The notes below the pieces were generated by a model. The model was not told the DNA's origin, did not search any database, and worked only from the letters and a program-made list of their open reading frames with translations. Shown piece after piece: positions 7,648 through 16,036 of a stretch of 64,000 nucleotides of DNA. How positions within the stretch are numbered: position 1 is the stretch's first letter; each line of letters opens with the position of its first letter. The stretch is taken from the NCBI RefSeq assembly GCF_000819745.1, contig NZ_CDDA01000021.1, positions 58,279-122,278 of the forward strand, given 5' to 3'. A program made the translations under genes and the position numbers. The stretch comes from Aeromonas bestiarum. GTDB taxonomy: Bacteria; Pseudomonadota; Gammaproteobacteria; Enterobacterales; Aeromonadaceae.

Positions 7648-9909
7648 ATGAAAGTCCCCTCTTCAGCACGCTTGTCAGCCAGGGTACCCAGTCTGCCCTC
7701 CCTGCTGCTTGGCTTGCTGGCCGCGCTGCTGCTGCTGACCCTGATACTGCCGCAGATCAATCCTGGCAGCTGGCTCGGCCGGGCCCAGCCGCTGGTACTG
7801 GGGCCTGCCGATCAGCCGATCGCCACCCTCACCCGTCATGCCCTGCTCTACAAGAGCGACAGCCGTGGCCTCTACCTGGTGGTGCGCAGCCAGTGGCAAC
7901 TGCTCAAGCCGCTGCAGGAGGGGGACAAGGTACGGGTGGAGTTGCTCAACGAACGGGGTGAGCGGATAGATCAACTGAATCAGCCGGTAGACAAGCGCCA
8001 GGTGTGCCGCAAAACCCGCTGTACCCTGGATCTCAACAGCACACTGCGGGCGCCCGACGATGCCCTCGCCAGTCGCTATCAGCTGCGGATCGGCCTGCTA
8101 CTCAAGGAGAGACCCGAGAGCGCCGAGTTCAGCCAGATCCTGCAGACCCTGCCGGAGCAGGGTTTCAACCTCAGCTACCTCTTCACCAGCCTGGTGCTGG
8201 TGCTGGCCCTGAGCGCCGCCGTGCTCAGAACCGTGCTGCCCCGCCTCAGACGCAGCTTGCGCTGGCGAGTCATCGGCAGCCTGCTGCTCGGCAACCTCAC
8301 CTTCGTGCTGCTGCACGGCTTCGTGGTGTTCAAACTGGGGGAGTTTCTGCTCTGGTCCGGTTTCAGGCCCGAGCACTACTACCTCGCCTGGGGCAGCATG
8401 GTGCTGGGCTGGAGCCTCTGCGCGCTGGCGGGTTTCAACCTCTACATGGGGCTGGTGTTCACCGCCCTCTCCGGCATAGGCCTGCTCGCCAACTTCATGA
8501 AGATCGCCATCTACGGGGTGCCGCTGGGGGGGGACGATCTCGGCAACCTGCTGGCGCTGCTGCGCATCCTGCTGGAACAACATCCCGTGTTGCCAGTGCT
8601 GGGCGCCGGCCTGCTGCTGTTTCTCTGCTGGCGCTTCGCCCTGTCACGCTGGATCCTGCGCACCCTGGCCGCCACCGCCGCCTTCTTTGCCCTGTGCGTA
8701 TTCGCCACCCAGACCGGCAACAAGCTGCTGGGGGCCAACATTCGCTACGTGGACAGGGCGGTCAACTATCACAGGGACATCATACGGGCCGGCCCCGGCC
8801 TCTATCTGTTCAACCTGGTGGACGAGATGCTGCAAAACGGCAGCGTGTTTCGCTACCCTTTGCAGATCAACGAGCTCACTCCCCAGCTAAGCCATGCGAG
8901 CCAGGGGCAAGCCCCCCGCTTCGATCTGGTGATAGTGCTGCAGTACGAGTCGCTCTGGCTCGGCTGGCAGGGCAAGATCTGCGCCCCTCCCCCGATCCTT
9001 AGCCTGCCCGCCAGCGTGCAGCAGTGGCACAAGACAATCCACTCCCCCACCACGGGCGGCATGACGGTACTGGCCGAGTTCGAGATGAACACAGGCCTGC
9101 CGGTGGGCCTGCTCAAGCAGGGGGTCGTGCCCTACTACTACCTCTCGGAGCAGGTGCCCGGCCTTGCGCAAAGCGCCAGGCAAAGTGGCTACAAGACCCT
9201 GTTTGCCCACCCCTATGTGGAGAAGTTCTGGGGCCGCGCCAAGGCGATCCCGGCCCTTGGCTACGAGGAGCGCTGGTTCGATACCCGCTTCACCACGCTC
9301 GAGCATAAAGGGCTCTATATCTCGGATGATGCGCTGATCGACCACCTGCTCAGGCGCAGCGAACAGGATAGCCAGCCCCTGTTTGCCTATGCGGTCACCA
9401 TGCAGGGCCACGGCCCCTTCGACGGGGATCGCTATCAGGCCCAGCAACTCGACAAGGCCTGTCCTGATCAGAGCGCGGCAGAGCGTCAGCTGCTCAACAC
9501 CTACTACACCGGAGTGGTGGATGCCATGGCCTCGCTGGAGCGGCTGCTCAAGACCCTGGACCAGTCCGGCAAGCGCTATCTGGTGGTGGCCTTTGGCGAT
9601 CACCAGCCGTTTCTGATGTCGGCGGGCAAGGGGATTCACGGTGACAAGCCGCCTCGCGATGCCACCTACCAGATCCCCATGATGGCCTTTACCCGCGATG
9701 ATGGTGCCCTCAACCTCGCGACCCAGTTCGCCCCGGTGCGCCAGCTCTACCAGATGGGTCAGGCTACCCGCCAGCTGCTGGCGGGGGATATGACCCCGAT
9801 CCCGGATCTGGCCCTGCTCCACCCTGTGCTGGGTGAAGAGAAAGGATTCGACGTCTCGCCCCTGGTGCCGCAGATCCGGGCCAGCTTCCGGCCGGATGCC
9901 CTGCCCTGA
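7648..9909 (+). CDS. LtaS/OpgB-like membrane phosphoglycerol transferase (sulfatase fold)
   Basis: 753 aa. A signal anchor at about 12-32 is followed by an extracytoplasmic stretch with VCRKTRC (about 34-170), then four or five membrane helices (about 175-375) and a C-terminal sulfatase-fold domain. In that domain VLQYESLW corresponds to the metal-binding Glu, GGMTVLAEFEMNTG holds the candidate nucleophile Thr, and VAFGDHQPF is the distal Asp-His metal site. Family members move phosphoglycerol or phosphoethanolamine onto periplasmic glycans or lipids. A Gram-negative relative may decorate osmoregulated glucans or surface polysaccharide. Single gene; terminator at 9928. Confidence 0.75.
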   Translation: MKVPSSARLSARVPSLPSLLLGLLAALLLLTLILPQINPGSWLGRAQPLVLGPADQPIATLTRHALLYKSDSRGLYLVVRSQWQLLKPLQEGDKVRVELLNERGERIDQLNQPVDKRQVCRKTRCTLDLNSTLRAPDDALASRYQLRIGLLLKERPESAEFSQILQTLPEQGFNLSYLFTSLVLVLALSAAVLRTVLPRLRRSLRWRVIGSLLLGNLTFVLLHGFVVFKLGEFLLWSGFRPEHYYLAWGSMVLGWSLCALAGFNLYMGLVFTALSGIGLLANFMKIAIYGVPLGGDDLGNLLALLRILLEQHPVLPVLGAGLLLFLCWRFALSRWILRTLAATAAFFALCVFATQTGNKLLGANIRYVDRAVNYHRDIIRAGPGLYLFNLVDEMLQNGSVFRYPLQINELTPQLSHASQGQAPRFDLVIVLQYESLWLGWQGKICAPPPILSLPASVQQWHKTIHSPTTGGMTVLAEFEMNTGLPVGLLKQGVVPYYYLSEQVPGLAQSARQSGYKTLFAHPYVEKFWGRAKAIPALGYEERWFDTRFTTLEHKGLYISDDALIDHLLRRSEQDSQPLFAYAVTMQGHGPFDGDRYQAQQLDKACPDQSAAERQLLNTYYTGVVDAMASLERLLKTLDQSGKRYLVVAFGDHQPFLMSAGKGIHGDKPPRDATYQIPMMAFTRDDGALNLATQFAPVRQLYQMGQATRQLLAGDMTPIPDLALLHPVLGEEKGFDVSPLVPQIRASFRPDALP

Positions 9910-9927
9910 TCCCGGATCTGAGAACGT

Positions 9928-9954
9928 AAAAGAGGCCGCAGTTGCGGCCTCTTT
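9928..9954. terminator. bidirectional intrinsic terminator
   Basis: AAAGAGGCCGCA / TGCGGCCTCTTT perfect stem with a GT loop, between the convergent LtaS-like and LD-carboxypeptidase genes. Confidence 0.8.
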
Positions 9955-10011
9955 GCATCCTGGTCTGGATTGCGATCGGCTACTACGCCGTGCTCTGAGC
10001 TGACACGGCCG

Positions 10012-11022
10012 CTAACGCAGCCAGGGTTCGCACAGGGTGAGGCTCTGGGCATCGAGATCCAGCTCAGCCTCTATGCCAAGAGGCAGGGTCAGCATGGGGT
10101 GGGTGTGGGCGCAGTCAAACTCCGCCAGTATGGGGAAGGTCGGTTCTCCCACCACCTCCAGCAGAATATCGAGCGGCCGCTTGCCACTGCCCTGTTGGTT
10201 GAACAGCTCGTGCTTGCCGAGCACCAGAGCACCGATGCGCTCGAACACCCCGCACAGCTTGAGGTGGGCAAAGGATCGCTCAACGGTTTCGGCGGACAGC
10301 AGGCTGTCTTCCAGCAACAGAATGTCCCCTTGCTGGATGGCCGGCATGTAAGGGGAGCCCCAAATCCCCGCCAGGGTATTGAGGTTGCCGCCGATCAGCC
10401 TGCCCCGCACCTTGCCCGATCCCACCGAGATCAGCCGGTTGGGCAGGCACTGCTTGGCCCGGGTCTGGTTTTCCCAATCCAGCCGCTCGTCGGTCCATTG
10501 CGCCGGGGTCGGCAAGGTATGAGGCGCGACGGCGCCACCGGCCTGGCAGATCTGGCGAAAGCCCGACAAGGTCTCGTCCACCAGCGGCGGCAATTCACCG
10601 AACGAGGCCACCAGCGCCGGGCCATAGAAGGTAACCAGGCCGGTTTTGGCATAAATGCCGAGCAACAGGGCCGTCACGTCCGAGTAGCCGATGATGATCT
10701 TGGGGTCCCGTTTCAGTGCCTCGTAATCGAGATACGGCAGCAGGGAGTTGGAATTGCTGCCGCCGATCACCGACATGATGCAACACACCTCTGGATCGCG
10801 AATGAGTGCATTGAGCTCGGCTGCCCGCGCGGCTATGGAGCCGGATCGCCAGTGATCCTGCTGGCCGGTCAGGCTGCCCGCCTTGAGCCTGAAGCCCTGT
10901 GCCTCCAGAAACGCCCTGGCGCGAGCAAAGCGCTGCGGCGCCCAGGCCGTGGCCGCGCTGGAGGGGGAGAAAAAACCTATGGTGTCGCCAGGTTTGAGCC
11001 CTGACGGCTTGAGTGATGTCAT
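10012..11022 (-). CDS. S66 family LD-carboxypeptidase / MccF-like serine peptidase
   Basis: 336 aa from the ATG at 11022 (AGGACG upstream); an in-frame start at 11112 would add 30 unlike residues. S66 landmarks are KPGDTIGFFSPSS at the N-terminus, the nucleophile region SVIGGSNSN, IIGYSDVTALL, the Glu-bearing GGNLNTLAGIWGSPY..GDILLLED, and the His-bearing HTHPMLTLPLG. LdcA members trim murein tetrapeptides; the MccF subgroup cleaves microcin C-type aminoacyl-nucleotides. The GGSNSN form and the length fit the MccF-like subgroup slightly better. Cytoplasmic, no signal peptide. Confidence 0.85.
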   Translation of the reverse strand: MTSLKPSGLKPGDTIGFFSPSSAATAWAPQRFARARAFLEAQGFRLKAGSLTGQQDHWRSGSIAARAAELNALIRDPEVCCIMSVIGGSNSNSLLPYLDYEALKRDPKIIIGYSDVTALLLGIYAKTGLVTFYGPALVASFGELPPLVDETLSGFRQICQAGGAVAPHTLPTPAQWTDERLDWENQTRAKQCLPNRLISVGSGKVRGRLIGGNLNTLAGIWGSPYMPAIQQGDILLLEDSLLSAETVERSFAHLKLCGVFERIGALVLGKHELFNQQGSGKRPLDILLEVVGEPTFPILAEFDCAHTHPMLTLPLGIEAELDLDAQSLTLCEPWLR

Positions 11023-11201
11023 CGCAAGACGTCCTGTTCCGATTATGACCATCCAGGGCATGGCGCCCACAAGAAAGGACTCATAATAGCCATGCCATGG
11101 CCCTAAAGACACCAGGAAAAGATGGCAGAGCCAAGGTGCTGCCCGGCTTCAGCCGTTTGATGAACACGGGATTGAGGCCGGGCATGGGGGCGCGGAACGA
11201 T

Positions 11202-11960
11202 TCACTCGCTGGTCGGTTTAACCCAGAAACGGCGCACCCATTTCTGGGTAATCTCCTCGTAGGAGCCATCCTTGCGCATCTGATCGAATGCCTTCTGAAG
11301 CTGCTGTATGGTGGCGTCATCCGTGTTGCGGCTGAAGGCGAAGTAGAACAACATTGTCTCCTGAAACTGGAACATGGGGACAAAATCCGAGTAGTGATGC
11401 CCCAATGTCTCTATGTGATAGGCGGCCCCCATCTGCATGGCAGGGGCCACGTCTGCCCTCCCGCGCAACATCATGCGAAACTTGTCATCCTCGTCGTGTA
11501 CCAATACCAGATTGAGCCCTTTTCCCGACAGCTCACGGGCCATCGCCGAGTCGCGCACCACGGCAATCCGCCAGGGAGCCAGCTCGGCTAGCTGGCTGGC
11601 CACCAGATCGTCACGGTTTGCCAGGCGATAAAACCAGATGACGCGAGGACCGATTGGGCCAATCCAATGGAAGAGCGCCTCCCGCTCCGGGAGCCGTATC
11701 ATGCTGAAAATGACGGTATCGGGATCATACTGCGCCATCTGGTAAGCCCGCGCCCAGGGCAGGAGTTGTATCCCCTTGCTGTCGAGCGTGATGCCGCTGA
11801 CCTCCAGCATTCGGTGCAGCATATCCACCGAGAGCCCTGTGACCTGACCATCCCTACCCCGGTAGTTGTAAGGGGGAAGCTCCTCTGTCACCGCCTGAAT
11901 GCTTGCCCCCATGGCACTGCCCAGCCAGCACCACAACAATAACCAGCGAACATGGAACAT
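11202..11960 (-). CDS. periplasmic solute-binding protein, SBP_bac_3 type
   Basis: 252 aa with an N-terminal signal peptide (about 1-18, hydrophobic and ending SAMGA). The mature protein opens with VTEELPPYNYRGRDGQVTGLSVDML, the classic lobe-1 signature of amino-acid-type binding proteins. WIGPIGPRVIWFYR is the hinge strand and RIAVVRDSAM starts lobe 2. GGAGG lies just before the ATG at 11960, so the longer in-frame start at 12071 is rejected. No permease or ATPase is adjacent, so it may be an orphan receptor or lone binding protein of the type common in Aeromonas and Vibrio. Confidence 0.85.
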   Translation of the reverse strand: MFHVRWLLLWCWLGSAMGASIQAVTEELPPYNYRGRDGQVTGLSVDMLHRMLEVSGITLDSKGIQLLPWARAYQMAQYDPDTVIFSMIRLPEREALFHWIGPIGPRVIWFYRLANRDDLVASQLAELAPWRIAVVRDSAMARELSGKGLNLVLVHDEDDKFRMMLRGRADVAPAMQMGAAYHIETLGHHYSDFVPMFQFQETMLFYFAFSRNTDDATIQQLQKAFDQMRKDGSYEEITQKWVRRFWVKPTSE

Positions 11961-12089
11961 GATTGACCTCCAGACCGTCCTCTCTTGTGTCAAGTATGGC
12001 GGGCATGAGCCGTACTGCGTATAGCGGCTGACCATCAAGAACAGGTGGCGGATCAGCTGCCATCCCGCCACGCCGGGACGCAGAAACTG

Positions 12090-12117
12090 AAAAACCGGCA
12101 GAAGGTTGCCGGTTTTT
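12090..12117. terminator. intrinsic terminator after ybjQ
   Basis: AAAAACCGGCA / TGCCGGTTTTT stem with a six-base loop and T-runs on both strands. Confidence 0.8.
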
Positions 12118-12133
12118 CAGGGTGTTCAAGGGA

Positions 12134-12451
12134 TCAGACCAGCACGGCGGTACCGCTGATGCTGACCATCAGCATGCTGCCGTTTTGCCCCACCACCTCG
12201 TAGTCGATGTCGATGCCGACCACGGCATTGGCCCCCAGGGCGGAGGCACGTTCTTTGAGCTCATCGAAGGCAATCTCGCGGGCGCGGGCCAGCTCTTTTT
12301 CATAGGCGCCGGAGCGGCCGCCTATGATGTCGCGGATCCCGGCAAACAGATCCTTGAAAATGTTGGCGCCGAGGATGGCTTCGCCCACGACTATGCCGCG
12401 ATATTCACGAATGGTCTTGCCTTCCAGGGTGGGGGTGGTTGAGAGGATCAT
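12134..12451 (-). CDS. ybjQ: YbjQ family protein (UPF0145)
   Basis: 105 aa, the exact length range of YbjQ. Family hallmarks are the N-terminal [23 protein letters not shown], the central helix with [15 protein letters not shown] and [13 protein letters not shown], and a hydrophobic C-terminal strand. Known members are decameric or pentameric beta-rich proteins of unclear role, sometimes annotated as heavy-metal binding. No signal peptide. Monocistronic. Confidence 0.9.
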   Translation of the reverse strand: MILSTTPTLEGKTIREYRGIVVGEAILGANIFKDLFAGIRDIIGGRSGAYEKELARAREIAFDELKERASALGANAVVGIDIDYEVVGQNGSMLMVSISGTAVLV

Positions 12452-12734
12452 CTTGGTTTCCTTATCGATTCACTGGGTAGACAGCCTAAAGCAGCGATAG
12501 TTTCCAGGCAAGAAAACAGACTCGATGCGTGTCTGTGGATCACTGCTGTCTGTGTTTGGAGGGGCAGGTTCCGTAGAGAGTCGACCGCTTGGATCCTGCC
12601 GGCATCAAGCAACGGGAGACAAGGTTGAGCAAGCTGCACGATAAGCACCCAGGCGCCCCCTCAATAGCCGATCTGGCCCAAACATCAAGTGATAGAAGTG
12701 TCAGTTGTGGCCCATTTCGCCTTTCCATAGGGTG

Positions 12735-12762
12735 AGTCTGTCCCGGCCCGACGCCGGAGACT
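12735..12762 (+). promoter_or_regulatory. hairpin in the leader of the toxin operon
   Basis: AGTCT+CCGGC (12735-12747, three-base bulge) pairs with GCCGG+AGACT (12754-12762), and flanking GGT/ACC can extend it. There is no T-run, so it is not a simple terminator. It lies 28 nt before the small leader ORF. The rest of 12452-12734 shows no gene or recognised site. Confidence 0.35.
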
Positions 12763-12789
12763 GACCCACTTCGTCACGAGGACAGCATC

Positions 12790-12891
12790 ATGATGCAGCT
12801 CGACACCCGACCACCTCATCCCACCCCTTCAACGCGGGTACCTTTCCACGCCAGCCACCTCGCCGAAGCCCGTGCGGAGGCCACACCATGA
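12790..12891 (+). CDS. 33-codon leader ORF overlapping ahlA
   Basis: Starts ATGATG after a GAGGAC ribosome site and ends at a TGA that overlaps the ahlA start (ATGA). The 33-aa product is Pro/His/Ala-rich (begins MMQLDTRPPHP) and matches nothing I know. ahlA also has its own GGAGG, so the ORF is not needed for initiation. It could be a coupling or attenuation leader, a small protein, or chance. Confidence 0.35.
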   Translation: MMQLDTRPPHPTPSTRVPFHASHLAEARAEATP

Positions 12892-13997
12892 CCACGATCA
12901 CCACACTGGATCTTGGGGATCAAGGCCTGCTGGCAGCCTACCTGTCTGCGGCCTCACCGGCCCTGCTCAACCAGAGCTATGCCAATCTGCTGCTGATGCA
13001 ACAGTCCCTGGCCAGGAGTGAGCTCGACTCATCCCTGGCAGTCAAGATTGAGGCCTACCAGGCCCAGATGCTCAACCAGGCGCGCTACTACCAGCAAGAC
13101 AACCTGCCTGGCCTTATCCATCTGATGAGCTATGGCTCGAATTTCTACGCCCTGATCGCGGCCTTCAACCGCTTGCTCGGCCAGGATGACGATGCGGCCG
13201 TGCTGGCCGGGCGAGCCAAGCTGGCAGAGCAGCTGACCTCGCTGGCCGATCAGGCCCGGAGCTACCGGCTCTTGGCCCAGACGCTCAACACCCGGGTTCA
13301 GGTCGCCTGGGGTTCGCTGCGTCCCCTGATGGACAACTTCCTGGGGGTGATCACTCAGCTCGAGCAGGATCTGATCGCCGATGCCCAGCACCAGGCCAAG
13401 GCCATAGACGCACTGAATCAGGCCATAGCGGCAAACATTCAGGCCATTGTCGATGAGGGTGGCAAGGCCGGTGAGGGTGTCAGCCAACTGGGCCACGCCA
13501 TCGTGACCTCGCTGGCGCTGGAGGAAAAACCCGCCGCCAAGCCTGCCGCTAGCCAAGGCACGGCCAAGGGATCAGACCAGCAGACCCAATACATGATCTC
13601 CGGTATCCAGGCCCTGTCATCCGGCATAGCCGGTGCCAGCCTGGCGGCCAAGGAGCTCAAGGCCAATACCCAGAAACTGGCTCAGGCCTACCAGGCGCTG
13701 GCCGAGACCAACGCCATGCTGACGGTCGCAAAGTCGGTGCAGGCCCAGAACCAGCTGTTTGTCAGCACCTACGAGACGGTAGCCCGGGCGATCACCGGCC
13801 TGCCCTCGGGCTGGCAGAAGGTGGCCGACGCCTATCAGAGCGCCGTCCCCGTGGTGGCCGACCTCAGCAACGACGGCGATGTGCGTCTGCTCAGGCGCAC
13901 CCTGGCGCTGGATACCCAATCCTGGCAACTGCTCTCCGATCAGGTGAATGACATCAAGACCGCCTACGCCGGCAACGGCGTACTGCCCGATGCTTAA
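12888..13997 (+). CDS. ahlA: tripartite alpha-pore-forming toxin, A component
   Basis: 369 aa, almost entirely helical with long Gln/Ala/Leu-rich heptads, as in the ClyA/HBL/NheA superfamily. No long hydrophobic segment is present. The head region (about 195-260, including SGIQALSSGIAGASLAAKEL) is only mildly amphipathic, which fits the component that lines the pore with a hydrophilic surface. No Sec signal peptide is visible, as for ClyA-type toxins. First of three co-directional genes; GGAGG precedes the ATG. Assignment of A, B and C rests on the hydrophobicity of the head regions as described for Aeromonas AhlABC. Confidence 0.8.
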   Translation: MTTITTLDLGDQGLLAAYLSAASPALLNQSYANLLLMQQSLARSELDSSLAVKIEAYQAQMLNQARYYQQDNLPGLIHLMSYGSNFYALIAAFNRLLGQDDDAAVLAGRAKLAEQLTSLADQARSYRLLAQTLNTRVQVAWGSLRPLMDNFLGVITQLEQDLIADAQHQAKAIDALNQAIAANIQAIVDEGGKAGEGVSQLGHAIVTSLALEEKPAAKPAASQGTAKGSDQQTQYMISGIQALSSGIAGASLAAKELKANTQKLAQAYQALAETNAMLTVAKSVQAQNQLFVSTYETVARAITGLPSGWQKVADAYQSAVPVVADLSNDGDVRLLRRTLALDTQSWQLLSDQVNDIKTAYAGNGVLPDA

Positions 13998-14021
13998 CCC
14001 CACCACAAAAGGACGATAGAC

Positions 14022-15098
14022 ATGATAAATGCAACCATTTCCATGGATCAGAGCATGGCCGGTCAGGCCGGTCAGGCGCTGCAGATCCAGACCTATTGCA
14101 ACAGCGTCAAGCAACAGGTGTCCGTGGATTTCAGCCAGTTCCCGAACCTCAAGGACAACCAGACCCAGATCAACCAGGGACTGGACGTCGCCAAAGGGCA
14201 TGCGGATCTGTACCTCAACCAGATCCAGCCGCAGATCATCACCAATATCAGCAACATCTCCAACTACTACGCCCTGCAAAATGCCATCCCGACCGTGCTT
14301 CCTCCCGGTTCCACCAAGGCCCAGTGGCTCAGGCAGTTGAACGTCATCAAGGAACAGGCCACCGAGTACCACAAGGTCTCCTCCGATACCCGTCTTATTA
14401 TCCTGGATCTCAACAACAACCTGATCACCGACTCCCGCAACTTCCAGGGCATAGTGGTGAACCTCAACAGCAAGGTGCAGGGTGACAACGGGGTGCTGGC
14501 TCAGCTCAACGGTGACATCGACAAGGTCAACGCGGCCATCGACGGCGCCATCGCCGGCATAGTGGTTGGGGGCTTGCTGGTGATTGGCGGCGCCTTCGTC
14601 ACTGCCATAGGCGCAGTGGCCGACTTCGTCACCGCCGGCACCTCGACACCTGTGGTAATAGGTGGGGTCGCCATGATGGTGGCAGGCGCCGCCGGTATCA
14701 CGGCAGGCTCCATAGTGCTGCACAACTCGCTGGGCGCCCGCCAGGATCTGTACCAGAAGCGCAGCAACCTCAACAGCGAGGTACTGATCGCCACCCAGAT
14801 CGGCAATGGTTATAAAGGGCTCCAGGTACAGGCCCAAAACGCAGTCAATGCCGCGACCCAGATGAGCAATGCCTGGGACGCCCTGACCTCGGATCTCGGC
14901 AGCCTGATCACGGATCTGGACAAGGGCATCACCAGCGGCGACGACATCCGCCAGCTCTGGTTGACCGCCGCCGACACCACAGTGAAGACGGTGCTCGTCG
15001 ACGTGAACATCATCAAGGCCCAGATGGCCGGCGTCAGCCCCATGCAAGTGCCCGCGACCGCCACCATAGCCGATTTCGTCGGCCGTCTGGCCGCCTAA
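14022..15098 (+). CDS. ahlB: tripartite alpha-pore-forming toxin, B component
   Basis: 358 aa of long helices interrupted at about 177-230 by a strongly hydrophobic hairpin, rich in Gly/Ala/Val/Ile: IAGIVVGGLLVIGGAFVTAI, a short turn with TAGTSTP, then VVIGGVAMMVAGAAGITAGS. Two consecutive membrane-length segments in the head mark the B component, which in AhlB refolds from a hidden beta-tongue/helix to a transmembrane hairpin. No signal peptide. It follows ahlA by 24 nt with AAAGGA before the ATG. Confidence 0.85.
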   Translation: MINATISMDQSMAGQAGQALQIQTYCNSVKQQVSVDFSQFPNLKDNQTQINQGLDVAKGHADLYLNQIQPQIITNISNISNYYALQNAIPTVLPPGSTKAQWLRQLNVIKEQATEYHKVSSDTRLIILDLNNNLITDSRNFQGIVVNLNSKVQGDNGVLAQLNGDIDKVNAAIDGAIAGIVVGGLLVIGGAFVTAIGAVADFVTAGTSTPVVIGGVAMMVAGAAGITAGSIVLHNSLGARQDLYQKRSNLNSEVLIATQIGNGYKGLQVQAQNAVNAATQMSNAWDALTSDLGSLITDLDKGITSGDDIRQLWLTAADTTVKTVLVDVNIIKAQMAGVSPMQVPATATIADFVGRLAA

Positions 15099-15105
15099 AC
15101 CACGG

Positions 15106-15126
15106 GAGGGCGGCCAGGCCGCCCTC
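15106..15126 (+). promoter_or_regulatory. hairpin between ahlB and ahlC
   Basis: Perfect 9-bp GAGGGCGGC / GCCGCCCTC stem with a three-base loop, 8 nt after the ahlB stop and 19 nt before the ahlC ATG. The downstream run is weak (TTCC), so it would act as a partial terminator or as a processing or stability barrier. Confidence 0.55.
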
Positions 15127-15144
15127 TTCCATCAAGGAGAGCCC

Positions 15145-15945
15145 ATGAGCAACGGTATTCTTTCTCAATCCATTGCCAACATGCAGCAGGCCGAAGCCGT
15201 CATTCAGTCCTTCACCGGTCTGCCGCAAAACGCCGTCAACATCCAGCAGAACGTCGAGGAGGTGGTCGCGGCGCTGCTGCCCCAGGTGCAAACCATGCAG
15301 CAGCAGGTCCTGGCGTTTGGTGCACGCCTGGAGGTGCAACTGACGCAGCAGCTGGCCAATACCGGCCCCTTCAACCCAGAGGCGCTCAAGGCATTCGTCG
15401 ATCTGGTCCAGCAGGAGATCACCCCCATCCAGACGCTGACCGCCCAGACCCTGACCGCCAGCCAGACGGCCAACGATCGCATCACGCAAGACAACATAGC
15501 GTTGCAACGGATCGGCGTGGAGCTGCAAGCCACCATAGCCGGACTGCAATCCAACCTGGCCGGGGCCCGTCAGGAGCTGGACTCCCTCAACAAGAAAAAG
15601 CTCTACCTGCTGGGGCTGGGATTGCTGGGGCTGCCGGGCCTCATCGCCCTGGCCGTCACCCTGACGCAAACCCAGAACAAGGTGAACAGTCTGGAGGGAC
15701 AGGTGAACCAGATTGAGGGGCAGATCCAGCGTCAGCAAGGCTTTCTCGGCCAGACGACGGCATTCTCCCAGCAATTCGGCTCCCTCATCGATCGGGTGAG
15801 CAAGGTCGGCAACACCATCACCCTGCTCGGCGGCGATATTGCCAACGTCGCCCGCGATGCCGGGCAAGGGGATCCTGAGCTGGCGCGGCTCTTCTTCACC
15901 GCCGCCCTCACCGAGGTTCGCACCCTGCAGGTGGACGCCTCCTGA
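15145..15945 (+). CDS. ahlC: tripartite alpha-pore-forming toxin, C component
   Basis: 266 aa, helical, with one hydrophobic stretch of about 20 residues (154-173, YLLGLGLLGLPGLIALAVTL) flanked by Lys (NKKK before, QTQNK after). In AhlABC the C component inserts a single short hydrophobic head into one leaflet and starts assembly; this protein has that pattern and the shortest length of the three. No signal peptide. AAGGAGAG precedes the ATG. Last gene of the operon, ended by a strong terminator. Confidence 0.82.
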   Translation: MSNGILSQSIANMQQAEAVIQSFTGLPQNAVNIQQNVEEVVAALLPQVQTMQQQVLAFGARLEVQLTQQLANTGPFNPEALKAFVDLVQQEITPIQTLTAQTLTASQTANDRITQDNIALQRIGVELQATIAGLQSNLAGARQELDSLNKKKLYLLGLGLLGLPGLIALAVTLTQTQNKVNSLEGQVNQIEGQIQRQQGFLGQTTAFSQQFGSLIDRVSKVGNTITLLGGDIANVARDAGQGDPELARLFFTAALTEVRTLQVDAS

Positions 15946-15957
15946 TATCCCTGAAAC

Positions 15958-15989
15958 AAAAAAGGAGAGGCCTTGGCCTCTCCTTTTTC
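15958..15989. terminator. intrinsic terminator after ahlC
   Basis: AAAAGGAGAGGCC / GGCCTCTCCTTTT perfect stem with a TT loop and T-run; also usable for ndh on the other strand. Confidence 0.85.
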
Positions 15990-16036
15990 ATGGTGCGCGG
16001 GGCCATTGCCACCCCGGCACGTTTGCCCCAAGCGGC

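Noticed and set aside
12448..12728. Small minus-strand frames in the gap upstream of the toxin operon
   Set aside because: Cys/Leu/Pro-rich with no ribosome site or family resemblance; the gap is more likely promoter DNA.
13617..15047. Long antisense frame across ahlA and ahlB
   Set aside because: Mirror of the helical toxin genes; no start signal or domain.
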